64,000 nt of DNA from Nitrosomonas sp. Is79A3 (GCF_000219585.1 NC_015731.1:1488001-1552000), one strand, 5' to 3'. Numbered from the stretch's first letter, positions 28,792 to 36,388 are shown. Translations and numbers: made by a program. The notes: generated by a model not told the origin, from the letters alone.

Positions 28792-29877
28792 TTATTCATC
28801 GTCACACATATCAAGTAAAAAATCACGCGCAGACCTGCATTGGATGAAATCTTTATTACTCCCACCTTTGTCAGGGTGAGTAATGAATGATTTCTTAACA
28901 AAAGCTTTTTTAATAACAGAAATAGTTGTTGGCCACGCATCAATTCCCAATACTTTCATAGCCCAATCAATATCATTGGATGGAAGTTCAATAACGATAT
29001 TTTCTTCTAAATCATTTAACCTGCATTTCCATCGGCGTTTTTTTACAGTTTGCTCTGAGTAGAAAGTAGCGTGTGATGGTCTGTGGTAATACTCTCCATC
29101 CCGCTCAAATATTTCTCTATCGAGAATACGCATGTAAATGATTCTTGCCTGCCACCCTTGACGCAAATAAGCCTTGCCAAAAAATGGATAGGAATCAATA
29201 AAAACATACTTATCAGTCACTTTTATAATGCGATGACGTTGCCAGTTTTTCTTATTGGTTGAATAATCCTGTTCGTTATGATCTGCGTGAACAAATTCAA
29301 TCTTTGATACGAAATCATCCGTGTTGCATGGAATAGCGCCAATTTTTCGCATAGCTTCGCGCTTGCGGATATAGCTGCGAATGAATTCACCGTTTGATTC
29401 TGCAGCGAATGGATTGTTATTGCCGTATTCCAGTATTATTTCAGTGATAGACGATGGATCAATATGGTCCGAATAAAAAGCCGGTTCCGCGCCCATCAGG
29501 TAATGGATGCGATTATGCCAAGCTGCCAGCGCGTAATCGCCAGATTGTCTTTTTAGTTTGGAAACTATCGGTGTGTTACAGGAAATGAACTCTCTTAAAG
29601 CCGTATTAGCTTGATTGCGGCTATTTGTGTCAACATTTGTGAAGCCGAATTGGGTAGCAAAGTGAATCGCCTCACCTAATGTTCTAGCGGTACCTGATAA
29701 TAATGGCGGATGATTGATTAGCTGCGTAACACCAATAGCCCATAAATACAACGTGTGGGATGTTGAAGCAAGTATCTGATGAGGGTTTGCGCCCTCATTG
29801 GTCTTGATATGATGCAGGTAAGGGCATGCTGCTGCATAAAGCGGTGTGACGGCGAAATTAACGAATTCCGGGTTCAC
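28792..29877 (-). CDS. Phage protein with C-terminal J-domain
   Basis: 361 residues. The last ~60 residues form a J-domain: MKVLGIDAWPTTISVIKKA, then FVKKSFITHPDKGGSNKDF with the essential His-Pro-Asp. The terminal helix is short, and the protein ends in DMCDDE. The first 300 residues are unrecognised. J-domains activate Hsp70 ATPases, so recruitment of the host DnaK by the phage is a reasonable inference. It is the distal gene of the minus-strand immunity cluster and so is probably expressed in the lysogen. Confidence 0.7.
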   Translation of the reverse strand: MNPEFVNFAVTPLYAAACPYLHHIKTNEGANPHQILASTSHTLYLWAIGVTQLINHPPLLSGTARTLGEAIHFATQFGFTNVDTNSRNQANTALREFISCNTPIVSKLKRQSGDYALAAWHNRIHYLMGAEPAFYSDHIDPSSITEIILEYGNNNPFAAESNGEFIRSYIRKREAMRKIGAIPCNTDDFVSKIEFVHADHNEQDYSTNKKNWQRHRIIKVTDKYVFIDSYPFFGKAYLRQGWQARIIYMRILDREIFERDGEYYHRPSHATFYSEQTVKKRRWKCRLNDLEENIVIELPSNDIDWAMKVLGIDAWPTTISVIKKAFVKKSFITHPDKGGSNKDFIQCRSARDFLLDMCDDE

Positions 29878-29898
29878 TTACCTGCATTTATTGTAAAG

Positions 29899-30675
29899 TT
29901 ATTCTGTTAATGATCTTCTGCGGCGTGCCATGAACCCAATCAAACCAAGCCCCGCCAGTAGCATTGCGTATGTTTCCGGCTCTGGAACCTGTGATACTGG
30001 ATCAGGGTCAGGAATAATAACTGGTGGCGGCAGTGTTACGTTAATATTATCTATCGCAAGGAAATTAGTGCTGTCTTTGGTGATTGTTACGCTCGCAAGA
30101 TTGGTGAATCCGGTGAGGTCGTGGTGGGTGAAGTCATTCCCAATCTGAATGTCGCTATTAAGAGCGGTGGAATCAAGTCCAAAAGATTGGCTAATTGAGC
30201 CACCACCAACAAAATTACCTGTAATAGTAGTCTCAGTTTCGCCATAACCAGCCTGCCACATAACCAAATCCAAGGAATTTAGTGAAAATGGTTCGTTGCT
30301 GGCAAGACTGAATGTCAATGAGGGTGAAAACATCGCGTAATCCGTCCCGTTCCAAGCTGTTAAGAACGTATCAATCACAGACCCAGACAGCCCCGTATTG
30401 CTGCCCCAATTCTGCATATCAACCATATACAATGCATTGTCTATACTTATTGATGAATTAAGGTTAGTTCCAATGCTGGTAAACTTAAATCCATCAATAT
30501 TGGCTACCGAGCTATTGGTGAACACGGTTACAAAGCTATCGTGACGGCTTATGTCCTCTCCGAGCATGTGACTTCCTGCCAGTCCGTCAAAAGTGATTAA
30601 TTCCGCTGAGACATTTGATACCAATCCGATTGTTAAAACACCGGCTATTGATGCTGCAATTAGTTTTTTCTTCAT
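29899..30675 (-). CDS. PEP-CTERM exported protein
   Basis: 258 residues with AAGGAT before the ATG. A signal peptide covers residues 1-24 (MKKKLIAASIAGVLT, then NVSA). The body is Ser/Thr/Asn-rich and strand-like. The end is a textbook PEP-CTERM sorting signal: VPEPETYAM, a hydrophobic helix LLAGLGLIGFM and a basic ARRRR tail. Exosortase processes such proteins in exopolysaccharide-forming bacteria. It lies between the repressor and the J-domain gene on the same strand, so it is a strong lysogenic-conversion candidate. No exosortase gene is in the window. Confidence 0.92.
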   Translation of the reverse strand: MKKKLIAASIAGVLTIGLVSNVSAELITFDGLAGSHMLGEDISRHDSFVTVFTNSSVANIDGFKFTSIGTNLNSSISIDNALYMVDMQNWGSNTGLSGSVIDTFLTAWNGTDYAMFSPSLTFSLASNEPFSLNSLDLVMWQAGYGETETTITGNFVGGGSISQSFGLDSTALNSDIQIGNDFTHHDLTGFTNLASVTITKDSTNFLAIDNINVTLPPPVIIPDPDPVSQVPEPETYAMLLAGLGLIGFMARRRRSLTE

Positions 30676-30771
30676 TTTTATTATCCTTTTCTAGCCTTGC
30701 ATTTGCATTCTTCCATTTCACACCAGGCATTGATGTAAATAACGTTAATTTTTAACTGATCAATTGTTTCG

Positions 30772-31161
30772 TTATTTATTATTTCCATTAATGGCTGGTT
30801 CTTTGTCTTGTTCAACCTCCTCATCAAGAAAGTTTCTCAATGATGTTCTCTTTTTTGGAGGCAACTTAACCATCAGTCGCATCAACTGCAAAAGCTCTTT
30901 GTCGTCTACATTTAAAGTAATCGTGTTGTCATCTTGATCGAAAAATCCATTAGGTACTTTGGGTTCAGAGACATCCTCCATTGCCCTTGCGACCTTCTCG
31001 CCAAAAGACTTTCTTCCAGCCAGCATGTCATTAATTTGCCGATCTGGTTTCTTGAATCTTTTCGCGACAACACTCAGTCCTAGCGCATCAACCATCGCTT
31101 GTAGTTTTGCTCTGCGGATATCTTGTATAGCCATATCTGCATTACAACAAGTAATCATCAT
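30772..31161 (-). CDS. Phage repressor-like HTH protein
   Basis: 129 residues from ATG 31161; an ATG at 31134 would give 120 and no site decides. The N-terminus has a helix-turn-helix (ALGLSVVAKRFKKPDRQIND, then MLAGRKSFGEKVARAMED), a form seen in small Cro/CI-type repressors. The C-terminus is acidic and helical, perhaps for dimerisation. No peptidase domain is present, so release would not be by RecA-type self-cleavage. It is read away from the rightward promoter, whose operators it probably binds. The KilAC/Rha-like antirepressor at 36.8 kb could be its antagonist. Confidence 0.7.
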   Translation of the reverse strand: MMITCCNADMAIQDIRRAKLQAMVDALGLSVVAKRFKKPDRQINDMLAGRKSFGEKVARAMEDVSEPKVPNGFFDQDDNTITLNVDDKELLQLMRLMVKLPPKKRTSLRNFLDEEVEQDKEPAINGNNK

Positions 31162-31214
31162 TTGGTAAATTCACTATTTGGTGTTGACAAACAGTACACC
31201 GTACGGTGTATACT
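31156..31214 (+). promoter_or_regulatory. Rightward early promoter with operators (PR/OR-like)
   Basis: TTGACA (31184-31189) is followed 17 bases later by TGTATA or 19 bases later by TATACT (31209-31214). The spacer holds a perfect 16-base palindrome, TACACCGTACGGTGTA (31195-31210). Upstream CACTATTTGGTG (31172-31183) and CATCATTTGGTA (31156-31167) match the 12-base operator of the leftward promoter at 11 and 10 of 12 positions, with start points 16 bases apart. The repressor gene reads leftward from here. Confidence 0.78.
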
Positions 31215-31221
31215 GTGCAGC

Positions 31222-31476
31222 ATGAAATTAAAAATATATATCCAGTCGTTATCAGTAAACGAAAGAGTCGTTTTCGCTGAAAACTGCGAGACAACACTCA
31301 AGCATCTCAGGAACGTTGCATACGGATACAAGATTGCCGGAGAAAATCTATGCATAAATATAGAGCGCGAATCTAAAGGTGCAGTTAGGTGCGAAGAATT
31401 GCGAACAGATGTTGATTGGGGGTTCTTGCGAGGAACAAGCAAGCAAGCCCAAACAAACTCAAAAGATGCGGCATGA
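31222..31476 (+). CDS. YdaS/Cro-like DNA-binding protein
   Basis: 84 residues from ATG 31222, chosen as the first start after the promoter; the open frame upstream runs through the operators. The C-terminal half (GAVRCEELRTDVDWGFLRG) matches the YdaS/Cro group signature in which V-R-C-E-x-L-R-P-D-V-x-W is typical. The likely job is to repress the lysogeny promoter. No ribosome binding site is visible, and the predicted RNA start is within a few bases of the ATG. Confidence 0.75.
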   Translation: MKLKIYIQSLSVNERVVFAENCETTLKHLRNVAYGYKIAGENLCINIERESKGAVRCEELRTDVDWGFLRGTSKQAQTNSKDAA

Positions 31477-31517
31477 TTTTTCATCATCCTAGTTTAGAAA
31501 AAATATTGAGGTAAGTC

Positions 31518-32117
31518 ATGCAACATAAATCACATAAAAGATCGTGGATTTCAGTTGTTTCTGACCATGTTGAAGGGTGGAAATCGGCAAATAAGTGGAG
31601 TCGTGAAACTACTGCAGAAGCGATAGTGAACAAATACCATGAGATTTATCCAAATGGATTGCCTGGGGTAGAAGAGTTCTCAAATCACCCTGACATGTTC
31701 ACGCGCAACCGGGTAAATGCAACGCGCATATTCCGCTGGCTTGATGACCGCACAAAAGATAAGAATTTCCTTGATTCAAACTTTCTATCAGTGATCCTGC
31801 AAGCATTGCCGGATGGCATTCGATTGCACTGTTTGAATGAAATGTTGCGACCAATGGATATCGTTGCAGGCTCAGTAGAGCAACAAGGAATAATTTCTCA
31901 AGATAAACCAATTTCACACCTTAAATCATTGATAAAAGAAAGCGCGGAAGCTTGCCACGCAATTACTGATCTCATTGACGGAGAAACTTACGATGAGTTG
32001 GTTAAAGCGCAGCAAGAGCTAATAGATTTGGAAAGAAGCGTCAAGGATGCCAGAGCATTAGTTGATTCAAAACTTTCTGCCTTGAATGTTAAATCAATCA
32101 ATGCAGCAAAAAATTAA
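31518..32117 (+). CDS. YdaT-like phage regulatory protein
   Basis: 199 residues, with GAGG about 8 bases before the ATG. The N-terminal ~100 residues fit the YdaT domain: WSRETTAEAIVNKYHE, FTRNRVNATRIFRWLDD, then SVILQALPDGIRL. The YdaST pair of the Rac prophage has been reported as Cro and a CII-like regulator, earlier as toxin-antitoxin. The C-terminal ~70 residues are a coiled coil. It may activate the lysogeny promoter. Confidence 0.65.
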   Translation: MQHKSHKRSWISVVSDHVEGWKSANKWSRETTAEAIVNKYHEIYPNGLPGVEEFSNHPDMFTRNRVNATRIFRWLDDRTKDKNFLDSNFLSVILQALPDGIRLHCLNEMLRPMDIVAGSVEQQGIISQDKPISHLKSLIKESAEACHAITDLIDGETYDELVKAQQELIDLERSVKDARALVDSKLSALNVKSINAAKN

Positions 32118-32228
32118 CAGAATTCATGAACTCACTAGACCATGAATAAACCTCTTAACCCAAGTGCTGGAAACAGCATCAAGACGATACGAGATATCGG
32201 TGGAGTGTTGAATTGGGTTTCATACACA

Positions 32229-32291
32229 AGGGCTGCAAAAAGATTGGCACATTATCCTTTATGTGCGCAGGTTCGATTCCTGCCAGCTCTT
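32229..32291 (+). ncRNA. Possible D-arm-less tRNA-like RNA
   Basis: A perfect T-arm, GCAGG-TTCGATT-CCTGC (32267-32283), carries the B-box consensus GGTTCGANTCC. It is followed by CAGCTCT (32284-32290), which pairs with AGGGCTG (32229-32235) through 7 pairs including one G-U. Between them GCACAT/ATGTGC (32247-32252 and 32261-32266) forms a 6-pair stem with an 8-base loop. There is no D-arm, only 11 unpaired bases, and no CCA. The structure may be a decayed tRNA or a phage tRNA mimic. It is followed 17 bases later by a terminator. Confidence 0.4.
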
Positions 32292-32307
32292 CCCGGTTTT
32301 ACAGCAG

Positions 32308-32353
32308 CCCAGTGCGCTTTGTTCCCTCCCTTGTTTGGCGCACTGGGTTTTTT
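32308..32353 (+). terminator. Rho-independent terminator before the initiator gene
   Basis: CCCAGTGCGC (32308-32317) pairs perfectly with GCGCACTGGG (32338-32347), followed by six T. It lies inside the early rightward operon, 12 bases before the initiator gene, as in lambda tR1, so it may be an antitermination checkpoint or the end of the tRNA-like RNA. Confidence 0.88.
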
Positions 32354-32365
32354 ATTGTGGTTTAG

Positions 32366-33202
32366 ATGAGCATAAAAGTCATGTCATTAGTTTGGGATAA
32401 CTTCAATCGCGGAGGAAGCGAGAAGTTAGCAATGCTCGCACTGGCTGATTGGTGTAATGATCAAGGCGGAAGCTTGCATCCATCTATTTCAGGTGTGGCA
32501 AAGAAAATCAATGTTAGCGAGTCTCAAGCACGAAGAATACTTCACAAATTTATTGAAGAGGGATTCTTAACTGTTGTTGCTAATCATCAAGGTGGCAATC
32601 CTGGTCAATCTCGGCATTACAGAATTAATCTTGAAATGCTTTCAACCCCTTGCATGGATGCTACCCCTAGCACTGACGCTACCCCTTGCATGGATGCTAC
32701 CCCTCGCGCCGATGCTACCCCTTGCATGGATGCGCGAGACCCCTTGCATGGATGCGCACTACCCCTAGCACCCATGCGCGAGACCCCTAGCACCCATGAC
32801 ACCCGAACCACCATTAACCATCATATAACCACCATAGAACCATCAGTACAGAAAATCACAAATTTTGATTTATTTTGGAATGCATACCCAAACAAAACTG
32901 GGAAGCAAGATGCTTTTAAAAAATGGCAAAAAATTAAACCTCCATTGCAAAAAATACTTGCTGCATTGGAGTGGCAAAGAAATTCGCAGCAATGGCAGCA
33001 AGGATTCATACCAAACCCAGCAACTTACTTAAATCAACACCGATGGGAAGATGAGCCAAAGCCGGATGCGTTAACGCAGATGACAGTAAAGCAGCAACAA
33101 GCATCAATCGCAGCAAGATCGATTTTTAGTAACGAAGTACAAGAAAAAGTTATTCATGGGGAGGTAATAGAGCGTGGAACCATTGCCAAGCAATTGGGTT
33201 GA
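32366..33202 (+). CDS. Phage replication initiator (O-like) with internal iterons
   Basis: 278 residues. Residues about 1-85 form a winged helix-turn-helix typical of phage replication proteins (MSLVWDNFNRGGSEKLAMLA, then SVSESQARRILHKFIEEGFL-like sequence). Residues 93-145 are coded by an 18/22-base repeat and read as TPCMDA-type peptides. The C-terminal part (FDLFWNAYPNKTGKQDAFKKW) is the domain shared by O-like proteins that recruits the loader. It should bind its own repeats and open the origin. No strong ribosome binding site is visible. Confidence 0.8.
   Translation: MSIKVMSLVWDNFNRGGSEKLAMLALADWCNDQGGSLHPSISGVAKKINVSESQARRILHKFIEEGFLTVVANHQGGNPGQSRHYRINLEMLSTPCMDATPSTDATPCMDATPRADATPCMDARDPLHGCALPLAPMRETPSTHDTRTTINHHITTIEPSVQKITNFDLFWNAYPNKTGKQDAFKKWQKIKPPLQKILAALEWQRNSQQWQQGFIPNPATYLNQHRWEDEPKPDALTQMTVKQQQASIAARSIFSNEVQEKVIHGEVIERGTIAKQLG
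32645..32800 (+). repeat. Tandem iterons inside the initiator gene, candidate origin
   Basis: Eight head-to-tail units begin ACCCCT. Units 1-4 (32645-32716) are 18 bases, units 5-7 (32717-32782) are 22 bases with a GCGCGAG or GCGCACT end, and unit 8 (32783-32800) is 18 bases. Units 1 and 3 are identical (ACCCCTTGCATGGATGCT). An AT-rich stretch follows at about 32815-32880. Iterons within the initiator gene followed by an AT-rich segment match the layout of the lambda origin in gene O. Confidence 0.8.
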
Positions 33203-33764
33203 TCAAATATTCAAACGTTTCCACGGAAGGTTTGGTAATAGATTTCTTGCTGAATACTGCACCGGAATAATTTGTGCAGATGGTCAAGATATGGGTATTT
33301 CTAATGCGAAAAATGTATGGGGTGAAGAGCTTGCAGGATTTACTCCGGAAGAAATAAAGCGCGGCCTGTCAGCACAGTATCCATTCATGCCTGACTGCGA
33401 TAAGTTCAAGCTGGCGTGCAGACCAACAATCGATTACGAGCAAGCTTTTGTTGAGGCCGTCGAGCAAATGCACCGGCGTAAAACCGGTAATGATGAATGG
33501 TCGAATCCGGCGATTTACTGGGCTGCTGCTGATATTGGCAACGATTTGAATAATCATCCATATCAATCGATCCGCGCCCGTTGGAAGTCAGCTTTCGATA
33601 AAGCAAGAGAGAAAATTTCTGATGGAAGGTTGCCTAGCACAGTGCCGGAAAGACTGGTCGCATTACCAGCGCCAGGGAAAGTAACTGTGTCGAGAGAAGA
33701 GTCAGCAAGAAGATTTGCCGAAGCCCACGCAATTCTCGACAAGAAAATAATTAACAAATCATAA
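33174..33764 (+). CDS. Helicase-loader-like (P-like) replication protein
   Basis: 196 residues from a GTG at 33174 that overlaps the initiator gene and has GGAGG upstream. The N-terminal part (FKRFHGRFGNRFL, then KNVWGEELAGFTPEEIKRGL) matches phage replication protein P-type proteins. It probably delivers the host DnaB helicase to the origin opened by the initiator. Confidence 0.75.
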   Translation: MEPLPSNWVDQIFKRFHGRFGNRFLAEYCTGIICADGQDMGISNAKNVWGEELAGFTPEEIKRGLSAQYPFMPDCDKFKLACRPTIDYEQAFVEAVEQMHRRKTGNDEWSNPAIYWAAADIGNDLNNHPYQSIRARWKSAFDKAREKISDGRLPSTVPERLVALPAPGKVTVSREESARRFAEAHAILDKKIINKS

Positions 33765-33783
33765 GTACATAAGAATGTGATTC

Positions 33784-34002
33784 GTGGATAAGCCTGCAGA
33801 AGATAAAACTAAGTACAGAAAACCGACAGTAAAAGAAGGTGCTGACTTTATCGAAATGTGTTTCACCAGAGAGTACAAATTTAGCTGCATAGCTTTTTGG
33901 CGAAGATTGTACGGTGATCAACTTGCAGATCAAATTCTGAATGAATTGAGAGCAAGGAAAAAGAAAAACAAAAAGGAGGACTTGATCATGCGACAGAGTT
34001 AA
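33784..34002 (+). CDS. Small basic phage protein
   Basis: 72 residues from a GTG start without a clear site. Contains FIEMCFTREYKFSCIAFWRR then a Lys-rich run near the end. It resembles small early phage proteins of unknown role. Confidence 0.5.
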   Translation: MDKPAEDKTKYRKPTVKEGADFIEMCFTREYKFSCIAFWRRLYGDQLADQILNELRARKKKNKKEDLIMRQS

Positions 34003-34076
34003 CAGACCAAAAGGCATAAACCAGAAAAGAGAACGCCGCTTTTAACCTGGCGGCGTAATTTGAATAGGATAAGAAA

Positions 34077-34427
34077 ATGATTCTCGAAAAAGAAGAAAAG
34101 GTAATTGTCACAGAAATCAAACCAATGAGCGACTGCCCGGTTAGAAAGAAAGTGATGATCGAACATAATTTCAGCAAATACATGGAAGCTGGAATCTTGA
34201 GTCAAGATCGTGACCGTGTTTTTATGCTTCATGGAGGCTTGTCAATCAATGTTGATGATTGTAATGGTTGGTTGCCATGTTTCTCTTATATTCCAGAATC
34301 AAAAGAGCCTGACAGAAGCCAGCCGCCGTGTGTTGAGTGTGGTGCTATGACAGTAAAAGAAGCTGAAGAAAAATGCACTTGTAATGCAGAGAAAGATTGC
34401 TGTCACGGCAATGAGTTGTGGGGATGA
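34077..34427 (+). CDS. Small Cys-rich phage protein
   Basis: 116 residues with AGGAT upstream. A C-terminal Cys cluster (CVECGAM, then CTCNAEKDCC) may bind zinc. No family recognised. The next gene starts 5 bases after its stop. Confidence 0.5.
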   Translation: MILEKEEKVIVTEIKPMSDCPVRKKVMIEHNFSKYMEAGILSQDRDRVFMLHGGLSINVDDCNGWLPCFSYIPESKEPDRSQPPCVECGAMTVKEAEEKCTCNAEKDCCHGNELWG

Positions 34428-34431
34428 TTGT

Positions 34432-34764
34432 ATGTACGAATGGCTAAAAAACCTAAAACCAGGTGATGAAGTTTGCATTTGCCGGTACGAAGGGAAGTGT
34501 ATTGCTAAGGTGGATCGCGTCACCAAGACCATGATTATTACAGATGACGGCTATAGATTTAATAAGAGCCGTGGCTACGTGGTTGGCGCTCCTGATTGGT
34601 CGAGACTGCATATTGACGAGCCAACAAGTCAACTAAGAGAAGAGATAGAAAAAAAAGCTATATGCAGCATGGTTCGTCATTCTCTCGAATCTTTGGGTAT
34701 AGAAAATCTGAGAGAAATTAAAAAGATAATTGATTTAGATAAGCAACAGAATAATAAGCAATAA
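34432..34764 (+). CDS. Small phage protein with KOW/SH3-like start
   Basis: 110 residues from the ATG at 34432 (GGGGAT upstream); the open frame reaches back to 34384 in the gene before. The first half (LKPGDEVCICRYEGKCIAKV, then DRVTKTMIITDDG) looks like a small beta barrel. The rest is helical. Function unknown. Confidence 0.55.
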   Translation: MYEWLKNLKPGDEVCICRYEGKCIAKVDRVTKTMIITDDGYRFNKSRGYVVGAPDWSRLHIDEPTSQLREEIEKKAICSMVRHSLESLGIENLREIKKIIDLDKQQNNKQ

Positions 34765-34778
34765 CAAGGAGATTTAAA

Positions 34779-34988
34779 GTGCAAGTTAAAGCAAATGTAA
34801 TGATAACTAAACGTAAATTAGAAGGCGTTTTTAAAGATTGGAACGCTACCGCAAAAGCGTCTGAGAATGCCCCAGGTTGGCTATATTTCTTGGCCAAGCA
34901 TTTTGGTGAAAAGCAGGAGTTCAATACTTGCCACAGCATTCTTGAAGTGCGTCAATTTTTCGGTGTTCAGTACCTGATTTATAAGTAA
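34779..34988 (+). CDS. Small phage protein, unrecognised
   Basis: 69 residues from a GTG with AAGGAG upstream. It holds GWLYFLAKHFGEKQEF. No family recognised. Confidence 0.5.
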   Translation: MQVKANVMITKRKLEGVFKDWNATAKASENAPGWLYFLAKHFGEKQEFNTCHSILEVRQFFGVQYLIYK

Positions 34989-34991
34989 TCA

Positions 34992-35684
34992 ATGAGCCAG
35001 AAAACCATCAAAAATGCCACGATCATCAACATTCACTGCATGGAATACATGCGGACGGTGAGTGACAAGCATTTTGATTTGGCTATTGTCGATCCTCCGT
35101 ATTTTGATGGTCCTAACAAATCTGGATATTACGGCAAAGGATATTCAAGCCTTGGTGTGCAACGTGCCAAGCACTATGGTGAGTGCAAATCTTGGGAAGT
35201 GCCGGATAGAGAATATTTTATTGAGCTGCAGCGTGTGAGCAAAAATCAGATTATCTGGGGTGCAAATCATTTTGCCGGTCTATTTGATTCTAGTTCGCCA
35301 TGCTGGATTGTGTGGGACAAAGTAAATGGAGCAAGCACATTTGCTGATGCTGAATTGGCTTACGCATCATTCGATACCGCTGTCCGAGTATTTAAATATA
35401 TGTGGAATGGCATGCACCAAGGAAGTTTTGGCGGAGACGTTCGAAAGAATGATAAGCGCATTCATCCAACACAGAAACCGGTACCGCTTTATGAATGGCT
35501 ACTGCTTAAGTATTCAAAACCTGGCCAGAAAATACTTGATACGCACCTTGGTTCAGGATCGAGCGCAATAGCCTGTAACAACATGAATTATGAAATGGTT
35601 GGGTGTGAATTGGATATTGATTACTACCATGCAGCATGCGAGCGAGTAGCTGAATACGCAAAACAAGAGAGGCTATTTGCATGA
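34992..35684 (+). CDS. Phage DNA methyltransferase
   Basis: 230 residues. The catalytic motif is DPPYF near residue 33, typical of N6-adenine or N4-cytosine enzymes. The AdoMet-binding motif comes later, DTHLGSGSSAIA near 183, giving the beta-class order. HPTQKPVPLYEWLL is the usual segment before it. No restriction enzyme is beside it, so it is an orphan that probably shields phage DNA or alters gene expression. Its stop overlaps the next start (ATGA). Confidence 0.9.
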   Translation: MSQKTIKNATIINIHCMEYMRTVSDKHFDLAIVDPPYFDGPNKSGYYGKGYSSLGVQRAKHYGECKSWEVPDREYFIELQRVSKNQIIWGANHFAGLFDSSSPCWIVWDKVNGASTFADAELAYASFDTAVRVFKYMWNGMHQGSFGGDVRKNDKRIHPTQKPVPLYEWLLLKYSKPGQKILDTHLGSGSSAIACNNMNYEMVGCELDIDYYHAACERVAEYAKQERLFA

Positions 35685-36388
35685 GTCAAAACGAAGCCAT
35701 AGCAGTATCAGGCACAAGACGAAGCATGAAAGAGCTTGTGGATGGAACCATTCGTGTTCAGATCGATATTGATCCAATGTACCGCGAATTGTTCTTTAAA
35801 TTGTTTGGGCAAATTGATATGCCGGTGGCAATCGCTCCGATGGTAATTAATTCGCCAATTCAAGCGCCGGTACAGGAAGAGCAGCGGAAACCTGAAAGAA
35901 AAGAGGCTAATTATCTGGCTCAAAGCATGCACCGTGATGGCTATTTTCGCAATCCCAAGCTTTGGGATGCGATGGAAGAGAAGGGCATTTATACCCAGGA
36001 AATGCACAAAGAGTACGTTCAATCGCTTCCGTGCTGCGGATTCAAGTTTGCACCACATATTAAACCGTGCGATGGCGATGTTGTTATGCATCACGTAAAA
36101 ACATCGGCGAATTCCGGAGTGAGAATTAAACCACTGCACTGGTACGGCGTGCCTTTATGCCACAAGCACCATATGACTTGGGCGCACGGTTCTCACAAAG
36201 GATCTGCCAGCCATGAAGATCGTCATGATGTCATGTTGCCGCACGCTGTAGGACTCACAGCAGAGCGCATTAAGGCAGCATTTAAGGACTCACTTGGACT
36301 TGAAAGCCTGTCAGAGATTACGCAAGAAATGCTTGATGATTTTGAAAGATATTTGTTTGGTCAGGTTATTAATAATTACGCGGCATAA
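35681..36388 (+). CDS. Phage protein with HNH-like metal site (DUF968-like)
   Basis: 235 residues. The C-terminal half has CCGFKFAPHIKPCDGDVVMH, then HHVKTSA and VPLCHKHHMTWAHGSH. The cluster of Cys and His, with H-H-V and C-H-x-x-H, resembles HNH or YbcO/Ref-type recombination nucleases that often sit beside phage Nin genes. The nuclease call is an inference. It overlaps the methyltransferase gene by 4 bases. Confidence 0.55.
   Translation: MSQNEAIAVSGTRRSMKELVDGTIRVQIDIDPMYRELFFKLFGQIDMPVAIAPMVINSPIQAPVQEEQRKPERKEANYLAQSMHRDGYFRNPKLWDAMEEKGIYTQEMHKEYVQSLPCCGFKFAPHIKPCDGDVVMHHVKTSANSGVRIKPLHWYGVPLCHKHHMTWAHGSHKGSASHEDRHDVMLPHAVGLTAERIKAAFKDSLGLESLSEITQEMLDDFERYLFGQVINNYAA

Noticed and set aside
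31123..31221. N-terminal extension of the Cro-like frame
   Set aside because: It runs through the operators and promoter, so translation from 31123 would need an RNA that the promoter does not make. ATG 31222 was used.
32142..32369. Plus-strand frame of 75 codons before the initiator gene
   Set aside because: It covers the tRNA-like structure and a strong terminator, has no ribosome binding site and no family match.
32645..32800. Tandem repeats read as a CRISPR array
   Set aside because: Units are contiguous without spacers and lie inside a coding frame; iterons fit better.
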